A stretch of DNA of 64,000 nucleotides from Benincasa hispida (Eukaryota > Streptophyta > Magnoliopsida > Cucurbitales > Cucurbitaceae), in NCBI RefSeq assembly GCF_009727055.1, contig NC_052359.1, forward strand, positions 15,122,932 to 15,186,931, read 5' to 3'. Positions 21,838 through 33,700 of this stretch are shown here, in pieces. Position 1 is the first letter of the stretch. Each line of letters starts with the position of its first letter. The notes under the pieces were generated by a model, which did no database searches, was not told the origin of the DNA, and saw only the letters and a program-made list of their open reading frames with translations. The translations under genes and the position numbers were made by a program.

Positions 21838-24303
21838 ATGATTTGTTTATCCCATTGTAGATCAATGCTGCTACTTCGCATCTTTGTACAATTTGACGGG
21901 GACTGGGATGAGTCTGGAAGAAATTATGTTGGTGGTCATATGAAAGGTCTGAAAGTTAAAAATGATATAACAGCCAGTGAATTAGTGAGTATGATGCACC
22001 AACGATTGAATATCGATATGGATATGTTTGATATACACATAAAATATTGCTACAATCTATTGATCCTGGCTCCCCCAATTGACATAGTCGACGATGAAGA
22101 TCTTAGCTAATTTTTAGAAGGCAGTGATGTATCCCGGATGTCGTTATTTTTATCAGTTACACCTTGTGAAAGTCATAGTGTACACGTGGACAATATGTAC
22201 CAGCATTGCAATCTAACCAATCGACCTAATCCAATTTATACCATGTCTTCACTTGATGTTCATATTGAGCCATGTAACTTGGGGGATGACCGAAGTGAAT
22301 TTTGGTTTGGTCAGAACAGTGTACCCAGATGTACTTCATAATTTGATTCTGAACATGGATATGGAAAATCTTCAGGACTACAAACTTCTCCAACACCTAA
22401 CATCCATTTTCCAACCCTACCTGCTCCTGTTCCACTAGTTGTGATACCTTCGGTTCTAATGCATTCCACCGTTCTAACCGAACCATTTGTTGATATACCC
22501 AAACCATCAGAGGGCCCATCATATGATGACCTCATTATAATACCTCATGGCTGTCTGAATGATGAGGAAATAAAGGTCGGTCAAATTTTCTTTTTGAAAT
22601 ATGACTTGTCAGTTAAATTTTTTATGCTTTCAACAAGAAAAAACTTTGACTACCATGTAAAAAAGTCAACAAAGAGCTTGTTAACTATCCGATGTTCGGT
22701 GGAGGAATGCAAGTGAAGGGTCTGTGCAAAAAAAAAAAAAAAAATGAAAGAAAGTGATTCCTCCAAAGTGACAAAATATCCCACCGGCATACATGTTCTC
22801 TTGAAATGAGAACTGGTAATCATCGACAAGAAAAAAGTTAGGTTATTGAACATTTAATCAAGTTCAAATACGAACAAGTTGGTCAAACCTACCACCCAAG
22901 GGATAATTGAGGACGTCCGACGAGATTATGGAGTGGACATAAGTTACGGACGGGCCTATCGTGCTAGATAGTACGGATTAGTGTATGCACGAGGGTCGCT
23001 AGAAGGATCATATGCTATTGTTAGGAAATATGGCGAGGCATTTAAGCTTGTAAATCTAGGTACAATATTTGAGGTTGTAGTAGAGGACGGACAATACTTT
23101 AAGTATGTCTTCATGGCACTTGGTTCGTGTATCAAGGGTTTTCTAAACTGCATTTGCCCAGTAATCATTGTTGATGGGACCTATTTGCATGAGAAATACA
23201 AAGGTATGTTGCTAATAACAACATGTATCAATGGCAATAATGACATATATCCAATCACCTTCAGTATTGTAGATGGTGAGAATGATGCATCATGAACTTG
23301 GTTCATGACTCATTTAAAGGCTTCGATAGGAGACGTTCCTAATTTAGTGATTATATCAGATCGTCACATCTTAATTGCAAAGGCTGTTGCAAATATATTC
23401 CCTGATGCATTTCATGCCCTATGTATATACCATATTCAGAACAATTTGGTTGATAAATTCAAGAATAAAGACATAATCTCACACTTCTACCTAGCGGCGA
23501 AAGCTTATAGAATGTCTGACTTTTAGATGTATTGGGCTAAGCTCCATCAATATCTTGGTGTGATGGTCTATCTTGAGGAGGATGGATTACAACGGTGGGC
23601 AAGGGATTATCAAGTCCATTGTAAGTATGACAAGATGATGACAAATATAGTAGAATGCCTCAATGGAGTATTGAAAGATGCTTAGAGCTACCACACAAAG
23701 CTATTAGAGCATATCCATGAGTGGCTACAAGGTTGGTTCTATATCCAACGTACACATGCAATGGCATGCACACACATTATAACTGATTACGCAATATGTA
23801 TTCTTAAGGAATCAGAATTGATGTCTAAAGCATATCGTGTTTTCCTGGTGGATATGCATATAATTAATATGGACGATGGATATTTGGGGGAATTGGTTGA
23901 TCTTCGTTCATGGACATGTACGTGTATGGAGTTTAATTGCCTTGAGATCCCGTGCTCTCATACAATAATTGCAGTGACCCTGAGAAACATTAATGTTCAA
24001 ACATTATGTGCAAAATAGTTTACAGTTGAGTGTGTGCTTGTTGCTTACGTCAAACCAATCTTCCTAGTCAGACACAATCAATGGGTTTGAAGACCATATG
24101 TTGGAGATTTTGAACCAATTCTACCACCACAAAAGGTAGCAAGTGTAGGTCGACATCAAACCATTAGGATACCTTCAATTGGAGAGGAGGCAAGATAAAT
24201 ACACAGGTGTACACGATGTGCTCAGAGAGGACATGACTGGAAAACGTGCAGACAAACATTGATAACACTTGGCACTGGCCCATCTAGACTAAACAATATG
24301 TAA
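21838..24303 (+). pseudogene. MULE (Mutator-like) transposase, nonsense-riddled
   Basis: Almost the whole gene reads in a single frame (frame 1). Domains in order: a PB1-like N-terminus (FVQFDGDWDESGRNYVGG), a MuDR-type DNA-binding region with FDYHVKKSTKSLLTIRCS near 22640, the DDE core with VDGTYL (23170), ISDRH (23353) and VECLN (23650) supplying D, D and E, a SWIM zinc finger (CTCMEF...IPCSHT, 23918-23964), and a C-terminal CCHC knuckle (CTRCAQRGHDWKTC, about 24209-24250). The family cuts and pastes the element. At least ten in-frame stops and an A-run insertion near 22726-22743 kill it. Several stops sit where relatives have Trp or Arg (for example 23293-23295 after ENDAS), consistent with C-to-T decay. 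The catalytic residues survive, so loss is recent compared with nearby elements. Confidence 0.9.
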
Positions 24304-24419
24304 TTTTCGCTTCGTTTTTTCTGTACAACACCAATTATTTTGTACAAATTTATACTGTACAATATGTAATTTTAGCACCAATTATACTTTACAATATGTA
24401 ATTTTAGCAAAAATTTATC

Positions 24420-25090
24420 TAAACGATCGCTAAGTTATTTATTTTCTTAGTTAAATGTACAACACCAATTGTATTCTATAAATTTAACACAAATTTATCT
24501 AAACAATCACATAACCAAAACTAAACGATTGCATAACAAAAGCTAAACGATCACATAACAAAAACTAAACGATCATATAACAAAACCTAAATGATCGTAT
24601 AACAAAAACTAAATGATGGCATAACAGATATCTAAACGATCGCATAACAGATATCTAAACAATTGTGTAAAAAAAAAAAAACTAAACGATCACATAAACA
24701 TATATCTAAACGATCGTGTAACAGTTAGCCAAATGATCACATAACAAAATCTAAATGATTGCATAACAAAACCTAAACGATCGTATAACAAAAACTAAAC
24801 GATCGCATAACAGATATCTAAATGATTGTATAACAAAACCTAAACAATCGCGTAATAGTTAGACAACCAATCACATAATAGATATCTAAACGATCACGTA
24901 ACAGTTAGCTAAACGATCGCATAACAGATGTCTAAATGATCGATTAGTATTCTATATACGATCGCTTAGTAATCTCTATCCGATCGCTTAGTATTCTATA
25001 TACGATCGCTTAGTAATCTCTATCCGATCGCTTAGTAATATCTAAATGCATGCTTAATATTCTCTAAACGCTCGCTTAGTATTCTCTCAA
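24420..25090. repeat. Right subterminal array of CTAAACGATCGCATAACA units
   Basis: A degenerate array with units of about 22-25 bp, such as 'aaactaaacgatcgcataac' changing after 24950 to 'tatacgatcgcttagtaatc'. It mirrors the left array on the other side of the transposase. Similar CGATCGTTTA and CGATCGCTTA units recur in the L2 LTRs at 51120 and 53230. Confidence 0.85.
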
Positions 25091-25500
25091 CGATCAGGAA
25101 ATGAACGAAATAGAGTGAGACCCTATCGTTGTAAAGTACTCATAGAGACGCACGTTCACCAAACGTCTGAATATTTTTTAAAAACTGGGGGTAATTTGGA
25201 ATTTCGCATGGGCAAGAGGTCGGAAAATTTGACAAAATGACCCGAGACCCAAAAACTTTTCTACCAATGACCTATTCTTAAAATTTTTTTTACCACTGAT
25301 CTTTTGCGCATGCAAAATTCCAAATTACCCCCAGTTTTTAAAAAGTCTTCAGACCGTTTGGTGAATGCATGTCTCTACTAATACTTTACAATGATAGGGT
25401 CTTCCTCAATTTCGTTCATTTCCTGATCATTGAGAGAATACTAAGCGAGTGTTTAGAGAATATTAAGCAAGCATTTAGATATTACTAAGCGTTCGGATAG
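24955..25500. repeat. Long imperfect palindrome at the MULE-1 right end
   Basis: The inverted terminal sequence 24955-25221 and the direct-orientation copy 25301-25500 are reverse complements, sharing 'attaccccca', 'ttcagac', 'cgttcatttcctgatc' and 'gagaatactaagcga'. They are separated by about 79 bp that match the outer part of the left terminal repeat. The element therefore ends in a truncated inverted terminus joined to an extra left-type terminus. Confidence 0.8.
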
Positions 25501-25506
25501 CGTTTA

Positions 25507-25764
25507 CTAGTATAAAAAGAGACTATGATCCTCAATTTACCAAAACAACAAGCATTCAGCCTTTCTTGAATCTTATATAGAGAGATCCCATTAAAGGCAT
25601 TCCGAGTTTTGGTTGAGAAAGACTATAGTCATATCAAAACCATCGTTATCTTGCAGCTATCGTCAATCTCAATATAATTCGGTATGCTATTTATTCTTGC
25701 TAATTTGGGATGAATGATCTTAGGAATTATCTATTCAATATAGATATAAAGTAATTAGGCTATC
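25507..25764 (+). mobile_element. Copia 5' LTR, second part
   Basis: From 'agtataaaaagaga' to 'aagtaattaggctatca' it matches the 3' LTR at 31666-31909. About 60-70 bp of LTR present in the 3' copy are missing at the MULE-1 insertion site. Confidence 0.85.
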
Positions 25765-25765
25765 A

Positions 25766-25780
25766 AGTGGTATCAAATTA
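25766..25780 (+). other. Copia primer-binding site
   Basis: TGGTATCAAATTATG directly follows the LTR end and is one degenerate step from the initiator-Met tRNA complement (TGGTATCAGAGC) used by most plant copia elements. Confidence 0.75.
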
Positions 25781-27189
25781 TGAATTTCATGTTGAATTGT
25801 TAGTTTACTTTCATTTTCATTGGTATTATGATTCAATTTTGGTTTTCATTAAAGAATTAAAGATTATTTGAAGAAAAAAATTTGGCCGAAACTCTCGTGT
25901 GCATAATGTTCACATAGACGGTGACGTACAGTCAGGGTAAAACCCATTTTGATTACCAGATGTGCTCTCAGTGGGTTTCGTTACTTGCGGTGCAAATCTC
26001 GTCGGCTGTGCATTCATGGGTTCTGGTTACTGATGACATCAGCTGTAGCCCTTTTTTTTTTCCTTTGTTAATTGCTTGTCACCTACCATGGTGGTTATTT
26101 GGTTGAAGATGGGTACTGGTCAACTGCAAATTTCTTAAAGAATAATTTTACTAAATTTCTTGAGAGTGGTTTACTTGGTTCTTGATTTTGATAATTGAGT
26201 GAATTTAAAATCAAGATTTCTAATTGATAATTTTGTAATTTAAATCTCGATTTTAATCGATAATTTTGTGAATTTGGTTTTAATTTGTGAGAAAATAGTA
26301 CCGATTTAAGCTTTTGTTGATTTAAGTTAAATTTGATTAATCATGTTGTGGATTCAAGATTAATTGTTTAAGTTGTGGTTTTAATTTAATTTTTATTGAT
26401 ATTTTGGTGAATTTAAATTTAAATTTGATTGATAATGTGGTACATTTAAATTTAAATTTGATTGATATTTTGGTAAATTTAAATTTAAATTTGATTAATG
26501 ATATTTGGTTATATTCACATGTTTATGTTGTTTTAATTGTATTATGTGTATGCAATTATTTGGTGAATTTTGGTAAAGACTATTTGATATTATTTTTTCA
26601 TTGTTTTTGTACAATAATATTGTTATATTATTGTGTCTTATATTTTAAATTAAATTGGTCAAAATAATATGTTACCAAAGTAGCCTCTATTATCTAAATT
26701 CGTTTAAATCTAATCTAGATAATGGATTTATGTAAATAATTATCGGCCCAAAGGAAGATAATTATTTGACCAAATTGTGGGTATGGATATGTGACAATTA
26801 TAAGAATTGCTCATGTAAGAAATAGTCTGTCCAAAAAAAGGCTTGACAGAGTTTATTGCCAATACTTTGATTACTGCATTGAGAGTAACATTTATAGGCT
26901 GTATTTTTTGTCCAAAGGCTCAATGTTGTGCTAGGCATCTTGTTATAGGAGCCCACCACATATGTGAAATTATTTTGTTATATTCGATTTGTAAGAATAT
27001 GTTTTGTTGTTTTTTGTTTTAGTTGGTCTTACTCAAATATTTGGAAATCTGAATTTAATCCCTAAGTTGAATGGATTGAACTTTTAGATTTGAAAGGAAA
27101 GCCTAGAGAAACTTCTCGGGTGTGTGGATTTGGACCTTCATTGAGGATCGATAAACCTACTTCTATCTAGAAACAACCAAATACGACTA
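25781..27189 (+). other. Copia leader between primer site and gag
   Basis: No protein is supported; the ORF at 25921 has no family signature. The leader contains the local tandem repeat at 26401-26508. Confidence 0.5.
26401..26508 (+). repeat. Tandem repeat of about 38-42 bp, three copies
   Basis: Units of 'ttggtgaatttaaatttaaa' followed by 'tttgattgata' repeat three times (near 26409, 26446 and 26477). The ORF here reads a repeating NLNLNLID, which reflects the DNA repeat rather than a gene. Confidence 0.8.
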
Positions 27190-30100
27190 ATATAGAGAAA
27201 TGGGACAGTCAAATCGCATGTGTCTAATGATTATTGGACACTACATTCCGGAGTCTTTTCGAGGTTCTATCACGGAAAGTGAAAATGCCAATAAGTTCCT
27301 TGCTCAAATTGAGAAATATTTTGTTAAAAAGGAAAAAAGGGGAAGTAAGTAGTCTTTTGACTTCTTTAACTAACATGAGGTATAAAGGCAATGGGAACAT
27401 AAGGGAGTACATTATGGAAATGTCCAATCTCACAGGTAAATTAAAGGCACTTGATATTAACATAAATGAAAATGTACTCGTACATCTGGTACTTTTCTCT
27501 CTTCTTGCACAATTCACTCAGTTTAAAAGAAGCTATAATACTCAAAAGGATAAATGAAGTATTAATGAGCTTATCTCACCATGTGTGCAAGAAGAAGATA
27601 GGAGTAAGAGAGAAATGATAGAAAATGCTCATTTGGCAACTGACTCTTGTGATAAGAAGAAAAGAGAATCTACGCTTGCTGCAGAATGGACATTTTAGCA
27701 GAATAAGAGCAAGAAACAGGATAATAAAAATGCCTATTTTTCTGCAAAAAGAAAGGTAACTTCAAGAAAGATTATCCCAAGTAGGCCAAGTGACATGTAA
27801 AAAAGGGTAAACTTCTTACTTTGATTTGTTCTGAAGTTAATTTAGCTTCTATACATACAGATACTTGTGGTGGGTAGATTTTGGTGCTACTACTCACATA
27901 AGTATATCAATGCAGGGTTGCCTATGGAGCCAGCCGCCAAGTGATGCTGAAGGATTCATCTATGTAGACAATGGCAAAGCAGTTCTAGTTGAAGCTATTG
28001 GGAATTTTAGATTATATTTAAAAACGGGGTGTTATTTGGATTTGAATGAGACTTTTGTTGTACCATCATTTAGATGAAATTTAGTTCTATTTCAAGTTTG
28101 GACAAATTTGGTTTTTCTTGTTCTTTTGGAAATAATAAAGTTAGTTTTTTTCAAGATTCCAAGCTTATTGGTACCAATTCTTTAATTAATAATCTATATA
28201 TGCTTGATTCCTTTGCTTCATTTAACAAGATTCTATTATCTAATTTATGTTGTACAAAGTGTAAATTAAATGAGAATTTCGCTATGTTATGACACAAGCG
28301 TTTAGGTCACATCTCTAAACAGAGAATTCAGAGACTTGTATTAGATGGAATCTTTAATTCCTTTCATTTAAGTAACTTCGAAGTTTGTGTGGAATGTATT
28401 AAGGGAAAAAAGACAAACATAAGAAAATTAGGTGCCAATAGATGCTCAGACATCTTAGAACTAATACATACAGATATTTGTGGTCAATTCCCTATGGCTT
28501 CTTAGAATGGACAACAATATTTTATTACGTTCATAGACGACTATTCAATATATGAGTACCTATATTTAATTGATAAGAAGTCTCAATTTTTAGACGTTTT
28601 CAAGTCTTTCAAAGTTGAATTTGAACTTCACCTAGGAAAGAAAATTAAGACTCTCAAATTTGATTGTGTGGTGAATACTACGGTAGATATGATGGATCAG
28701 GTGGACAACATCTAGGCCCTTTGCCAAATACCTAGAGGAATGTAGAATCGTCCCACAATACACTATGTCGAGCAAACCTAGCATGAATAGTGTAGCGAAA
28801 AGGTGAAATAGAAAACTTAAGGATATGGTAAGAAGTATGATTAGTCATTCTTCTCTACTAGAATCCCTCTTGGGTAAGGCACTAAAGACTGCAATATATA
28901 TCCTTAATAAGTTACCTAGTAAAGCAGTAGCTAAAACCCTTTATGAGTTGTGGATAGGAAAGAAGCTTAGCATTAGGCATCTTTACATCTGGAGTTGTCC
29001 AGCTGAGGCTAGGCCTTACAGTCCTAATGAAAGAAAATTGGACTCAAGAACTATTAACTGCTATTTTGTTGGGTATTATGAACGCTCTCGGGGTTTCAAG
29101 TATTATGATCCCACTTCTAGATCATTGTTTGAGATGGAAAATGCTAGATTGCTTGAGGATGTTGAGTTTGGGGGGGGTGGAGGATAACATAAGGAAAGTC
29201 GTTTTTGAAAAGGAATTAGTTTCTTTTCTTTATGTGGTTATCAATGATGTTCAAGCTCCAATTCTGGACTTCGTTATTAAACCAATTATAGAACAAGACA
29301 ACATGGAAGTCCCCGTTATTGAACCTGAAGTTCAAACTTAACAACCTTAAGAAGTGCCACTAAGGAGATCTACTAGAGAGAGAAGAAGTGCAATTCCAGA
29401 TGATTATATTGTGTTTCTTCAAGAACATCAGGATGATGTGGGCGTAATGGAAAATGATCCAATCAACTTCAAACAATTTCTACAAAGTTCTAACTCTCAG
29501 ATGCTATGAAGAGGAAATAAAATCCATGAAAGACAATGAAATTTGGGTATTTTTCAAATTGTCATCAGGAGTGAAACACATAGGTTGTAAATGGATATTT
29601 AAAACAAAAATGGATTCACATGGCAATATCGAGAGATATAAGGCTCGTCTTGTTGTAAAGGGTTTTACTTAAAAGGAAGACATTAATTACAAAGGAACTT
29701 TCTCTTCAGTTTCATCGAAAGACTCTTTTAGGGTAATCATGGCACTAGTAGCTCATTTTGATTTAGAGCTATACCATATGGATGAAACTGTGTTTCTCAA
29801 TGGGAACATTGATGAGACGTTTTATATGGTACAACCAGAAAACTTTTTATCTGGTAATTCAAAGTCTACGATGTGTAAATTGAAGAAATCTATCTATAGT
29901 CTCAAGCTAGACTCTCGTCAATGGTATCACAAATTTCATGAAGTGATAACTTCCTTTGGTTTTGAGGTGAATATAGTGGAAGATTGTGTATATTATAATT
30001 TTAGTGGGAGTAAATCAATCTTTCTGGGTTATATGTTGATGACATACTCATAGCAAGTAATGATGTAGGTTTATTGCATGACACTAAGAGATTTCTCAAA

Positions 30101-31003
30101 AAGAATTTTGATGAAGGATCTTGGTGATCATTTTTTTGTATTGAGAATTGAATACCGCGAGATCATTCTCAAGGTATTTTGAGATTGTCACAAAAGAACT
30201 ACATTGAAATTTTTTTGAGTAGATTTGGCATGAAATATTGTGCATCAGGAGATACCTCGGTCACTATAGGTGATAAATTTCATTTAGGTCAATGCCCCAA
30301 GACCACACTCGAGACTAAGAAGATGTAGAAGGTTCCCTATGCATCAGCTGTTGGAAGTCTAATGTACGCTTAAGTATGTACGTGTCTAGATATTGTGTTC
30401 ATACTTGGAATGTTAGGAAGATATTTGAGCAACCCAGGGATGGATCATTTGAAAGCAGCCAAACGGGTTATGAGGTATTTACATAGAACAAAAGACTATA
30501 TGCTCACTTATCGGAGATCAGAAGTTTTGGAGATCATTGGGTTTTCTGATTCCAATTATGTTGGATGCCAAGAAACTTTGCGATCCACTTCAGGCTATAT
30601 CTTCATATTGGCTGGAGGAGCTATATCCTTGAAAAGTGTTAAGCAAACATTTATGGCTTCTTCTACAATGGCTGCGAAGTTTATAACATGTTATGAGGTG
30701 TCAAATCATGGAATATGGTTGCGAAATTTTGTCACTAGGCTATGGATAGTGGTTGGCATAGAAAGACTACTAAAATTATTTTATGACAATAAGTCGGTAG
30801 TGATTTATTCCAACAACAATATAAGTAATACAAAGTCAAAACATGTAGATGTGAAGTTTCTGGTTATTAAATAAAGAGTTCAGAATGGTCAAATATCGAT
30901 AGAACACATAGAAACAAACTCTATGGTGGTAGATTCATTGACTAAAGGTTTTCGACCTAAAGTTTTTCATGAGCATGCTGCTCATATGGGTGTTAGTCAC
31001 TAG
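27190..31003 (+). pseudogene. Ty1/copia gag-pol polyprotein, heavily broken
   Basis: Pieces in all three frames give the copia order. Gag: SNRMCLMIIGHYIPE, then MRYKGNGNIREYIMEMS (27374 on) and a knuckle at 27731 with C..C kept but the later His and Cys lost. Protease: WWVDFGATTHIS at about 27868, where the Ser of DSG is Phe. Integrase: HKRLGHIS (28291), CVECIKGK, HTDICG and FIDDYS, and MVRSMISHSSLLES from 28825. Reverse transcriptase: IGCKWIFKTK..G, YKARLVVKGFT, MVQPENF, and a YVDD box near 30032 put out of frame. RNase H: GFSDSNYVGC at 30540 with RSTSGY. The product would normally copy element RNA and insert the DNA. At least six frame changes plus stops make it dead. It lies between LTRs 20652-25764 and 31454-31909. 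Confidence 0.92.
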
Positions 31004-31453
31004 TTTAATTCTATGGTTTAGTGGAAGTTTGTTATGAAGGATGTTGTTAGACCTTATTTTATTTATTTTTTATATAGAACAAAGTTGATGGTTTATATTT
31101 TATTATCTGAACTTGTTTATCATGTATACGGTTTAGCATAAAGTTTTTTTAGGATGATCTCACTAAGGAATTTGGACCAGTTGGAAACAGACATGATCTA
31201 GATCACTTTGCATGTAGTTTTCATGCTATCCATCCATATTTGATCTATGTCATTGAATATATCGGAATTGGTGATCAAGGAAGATTTAGTAACAAGGGTA
31301 GTGAGGAAAGCTACCTTGATTTCGTGCTAATACAAGAGATGAATCAGATTGAACTAAAGGGGAATTCTATTATTGAAATAACTTGTTTATGCGTGCTTAA
31401 GGTTTATGAGATTTAATTATATCAAGTACACAAACATAACCCAAGTGAGAGAT
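31004..31453 (+). other. Copia 3' untranslated region ending in a polypurine tract
   Basis: About 450 non-coding bp end in AAGTGAGAGAT immediately before the LTR, matching the usual plant copia AAGTGGGAGATT polypurine tract. Confidence 0.65.
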
Positions 31454-31909
31454 TGTTAGATATATTTAAATAATAGTATGTTTAATTAAAATATAGGCTA
31501 TGTGTGTGGATTAATAATTTATCATATTGGGTTATTTTATTAGATTGGAGCATATTACGTGATCTAATTAATTAAGGCCTTAGATTCCTAATTGAGTATG
31601 GACTTAATTGGTAGAAGTCCATTTCTAGTTAATTAAGGTTTTATGGGAATCCTAATTGAACTAATATAAAAAGAGATCTTAGGGCTATGGTCCCAAATGT
31701 ACCAAAACAATAAGAACTCAGTTTTTCTTGAATCTCATCTAGATAGAGATCCCACTAAGAGTATACAGAGTTTTGGTTGAGGAAGTTATAGTCATATCAA
31801 AGTCATCATTATCTTGAAGCTATCATAAATCACAATAGAATTCGATATGTTATTTATTCTTGCCTAGGGATTATCTATTCAATATAGATATAAAGTAATT
31901 AGGCTAACA
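31454..31909 (+). mobile_element. Copia 3' LTR
   Basis: A 456-bp LTR runs from TGTTAGATATATTTAAATAA to 'attaggctaaca'. It aligns with both halves of the interrupted 5' LTR. The five bases after it, CAAAG, compare with CAATA before the 5' LTR, a decayed target duplication supported by the gag reading continuing across it. Confidence 0.88.
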
Positions 31910-32185
31910 CAAAGAGGTAGTTGATAAGTTGGCCACCGTTGGTGAACCCATATCCTTAGAGGATCATATATCTTATATTTTGGAGGGTCTTGGCCCTGAA
32001 TATAATGCATTTGTTACTTTTGTTTAGTATTGTGTTGAACTTCCAATTATTGAAGATGTTAGAACCAAAAGCTATGATTATCGTTTGGAGAAACAAAACT
32101 CTGTCGAGCAGCTTTATAATGTGCAAGCCAACTTTGCAAACTTGCAATTTAGAGCCAAGCACATATTGAGATTTGTTTACTAAAT
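31910..32185 (+). pseudogene. Old Ty1/copia gag gene, right half
   Basis: The reading picks up exactly where the left half stopped at 20650: EVVDKLATVGEPISLEDHIS, YILEGLGPEYNAFVTFV, a stop, then LPIIEDVRTK and a segment ending NVQANFANLQF. This is the second half of a UBN2-type gag. Together with 20225-20651 it forms one interrupted gene. Confidence 0.85.
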
Positions 32186-32199
32186 TATTTCCATAATCT

Positions 32200-32395
32200 T
32201 AAGGTTTATATTATTGATTTTAAATAGATTTTACATAATGGATAGTTTTCTTGATTGAAATATTTGATCCCTTAATTATGGAAAAAGTCCATAATTGGAG
32301 TTTAGTATTACTCTATATATTTGTACAAAATTACTTATTATTATTTTCAGTGAATAAAATCAAAGAAAGCTTTGCTCTAGTATCTTTCATATTGG
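32200..32395 (+). mobile_element. LTR end with primer-binding-like site
   Basis: An AT-rich block with a TATA-like 'tctatatatttgtac' (about 32312) and AATAAA is followed at about 32390 by TTGGTATCAGTGCC, close to the Met-tRNA primer site. It is probably the 5' LTR end of another copia element whose interior is lost. The left boundary is unknown. Confidence 0.5.
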
Positions 32396-32498
32396 TATCA
32401 GTGCCCCTAAAGCCTAAAAGGGTAATTGGTCAAATAAAATGAAATTGAGATCTAATGAAGAATGGTGAACCCAAAAGAGACATCATCTTGAGGGGACA

Positions 32499-32620
32499 TG
32501 TTGAGAGTCCCACATCAGAAAATTTAAAGCACTTCACACTCATAATAAGCTAGAGGCTACTTCTCCTATTGCCAATTAGTTTTGATATGGAACCCCATGT
32601 TATCTAGGTTAGTATCAGAG
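32499..32620 (+). mobile_element. Short LTR and primer site of a third copia element
   Basis: TGTTGAGAGTCCCACATC starts a unit of about 110 bp that ends before TTAGTATCAGAG (32609-32620), a near match to the Met-tRNA primer site. Short LTRs beginning this way are common in small plant copia or TRIM elements. The gag frame follows 20 bp later, as expected. Confidence 0.65.
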
Positions 32621-32639
32621 TCAACATTCTTTAGTTTCG

Positions 32640-33700
32640 ATGTTCTTTGAAAATACGAGTGGAAAAGATGATGTTCCTATTGGGGTTCAATTTGAAGATG
32701 TTTTAAACATAGGAATCGTCCTTAATGAATCAAATTATGATGTGTGGTCTCAATTAATGGAGATGCATATTGCTAAAAAGGAGAAGCTCGCTTTTATGAT
32801 TGGCAAAACAAGAAATCCTCTTGAATCTAAAGATGGATATGATAATTGGTATGCTAACAACCAAAAGTAAAATTATGGTTGTTGATGTCTATGAATCCAG
32901 ATATTATGAAGGGATACATACACATGCCAACAACTCAGGAAATTTAGAGTGCTTTATCTAAGGAATTCTATGATGGAGGTGATGTGTTACAAATTTCACC
33001 TTGAATCAATATGCTTTCTCTGCCAAGCAACAAATTTTCACCTTGAATCAATAGGTTTTCTCTGCCAAGTAAGGTGGAAAACCTCTTACAGAATATTATG
33101 GATAATTAGTTTAAATATTTCAGGAGTTAGATCATCGGGATAAAATTGTTATGAAAATCCTAATGATATTATAGCACACCAAAAGTCAGTTGAAAGACTA
33201 AAGGGTGCATATTTTTTCTTGTGAGTTTAGACGGAATGTTTGAACATGTGCATGGAGAGATCTTGCATAAAGAACCAATTCCAAATCTAGAAGAATGTTA
33301 TGCACAAATTAAAAGAGAGGTTGCACGTCAAATAATGTTAAAGGAAGCTAGAGAAATTTCTGAAGCTACAATAATAGTGTCTGGAAATAAACAAACGAGT
33401 ACCAATGATGCGGGAAAATGTTGTACTAATTGAAACTGAGTTGGACATCTAAAGGAACGTCGTTTTAAGATTATGGGATATCCAGATTGGTGGAATAATA
33501 ATAAGGCACCACGAAAGAAAGATTCTAAACAGAACCTATCGTCACCCTTGCTAAAGAAGGCACGAATGATTTCATTGAAACCGCCTTAACTCTTGTTGTA
33601 GCTGTAAATGATTTTGGTAAGACTACTATTCCTAATAGTGCATGGATAATTGATTTTTTTTCTTACTGATCATGTTACTTTTTATCACACCCCCTTTCAA
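32640..33700 (+). pseudogene. Ty1/copia gag-protease fragment
   Basis: The 5' part reads FEDVLNIGIVLNESNYDVWS, MEMHIAKKEKLAFMIGKT and a broken segment with SMNPDIMKGYI. From 33206 it gives SLDGMFEHVHGEILHKEPIP, YAQIKREVARQIMLKEA, then a worn zinc knuckle with GHLKERRFKIMGYPDWW. Near 33640 AWIID and DHVTFYHTP mark the start of protease, with the active-site SGAT lost in a frameshifted T-run. This is the gag family with the UBN2_3 / GYPDWW signature. Reverse transcriptase and the rest are absent; a different retroelement takes over after about 33700. Confidence 0.85.

Noticed and set aside
21270..25090. CRISPR-like array of regular repeats
   Set aside because: Units are degenerate, no unique spacers exist, and the setting is a plant transposon.
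25921..26106. 61-codon ORF in the copia leader
   Set aside because: No family signature was found, and leader ORFs of this size are expected by chance.
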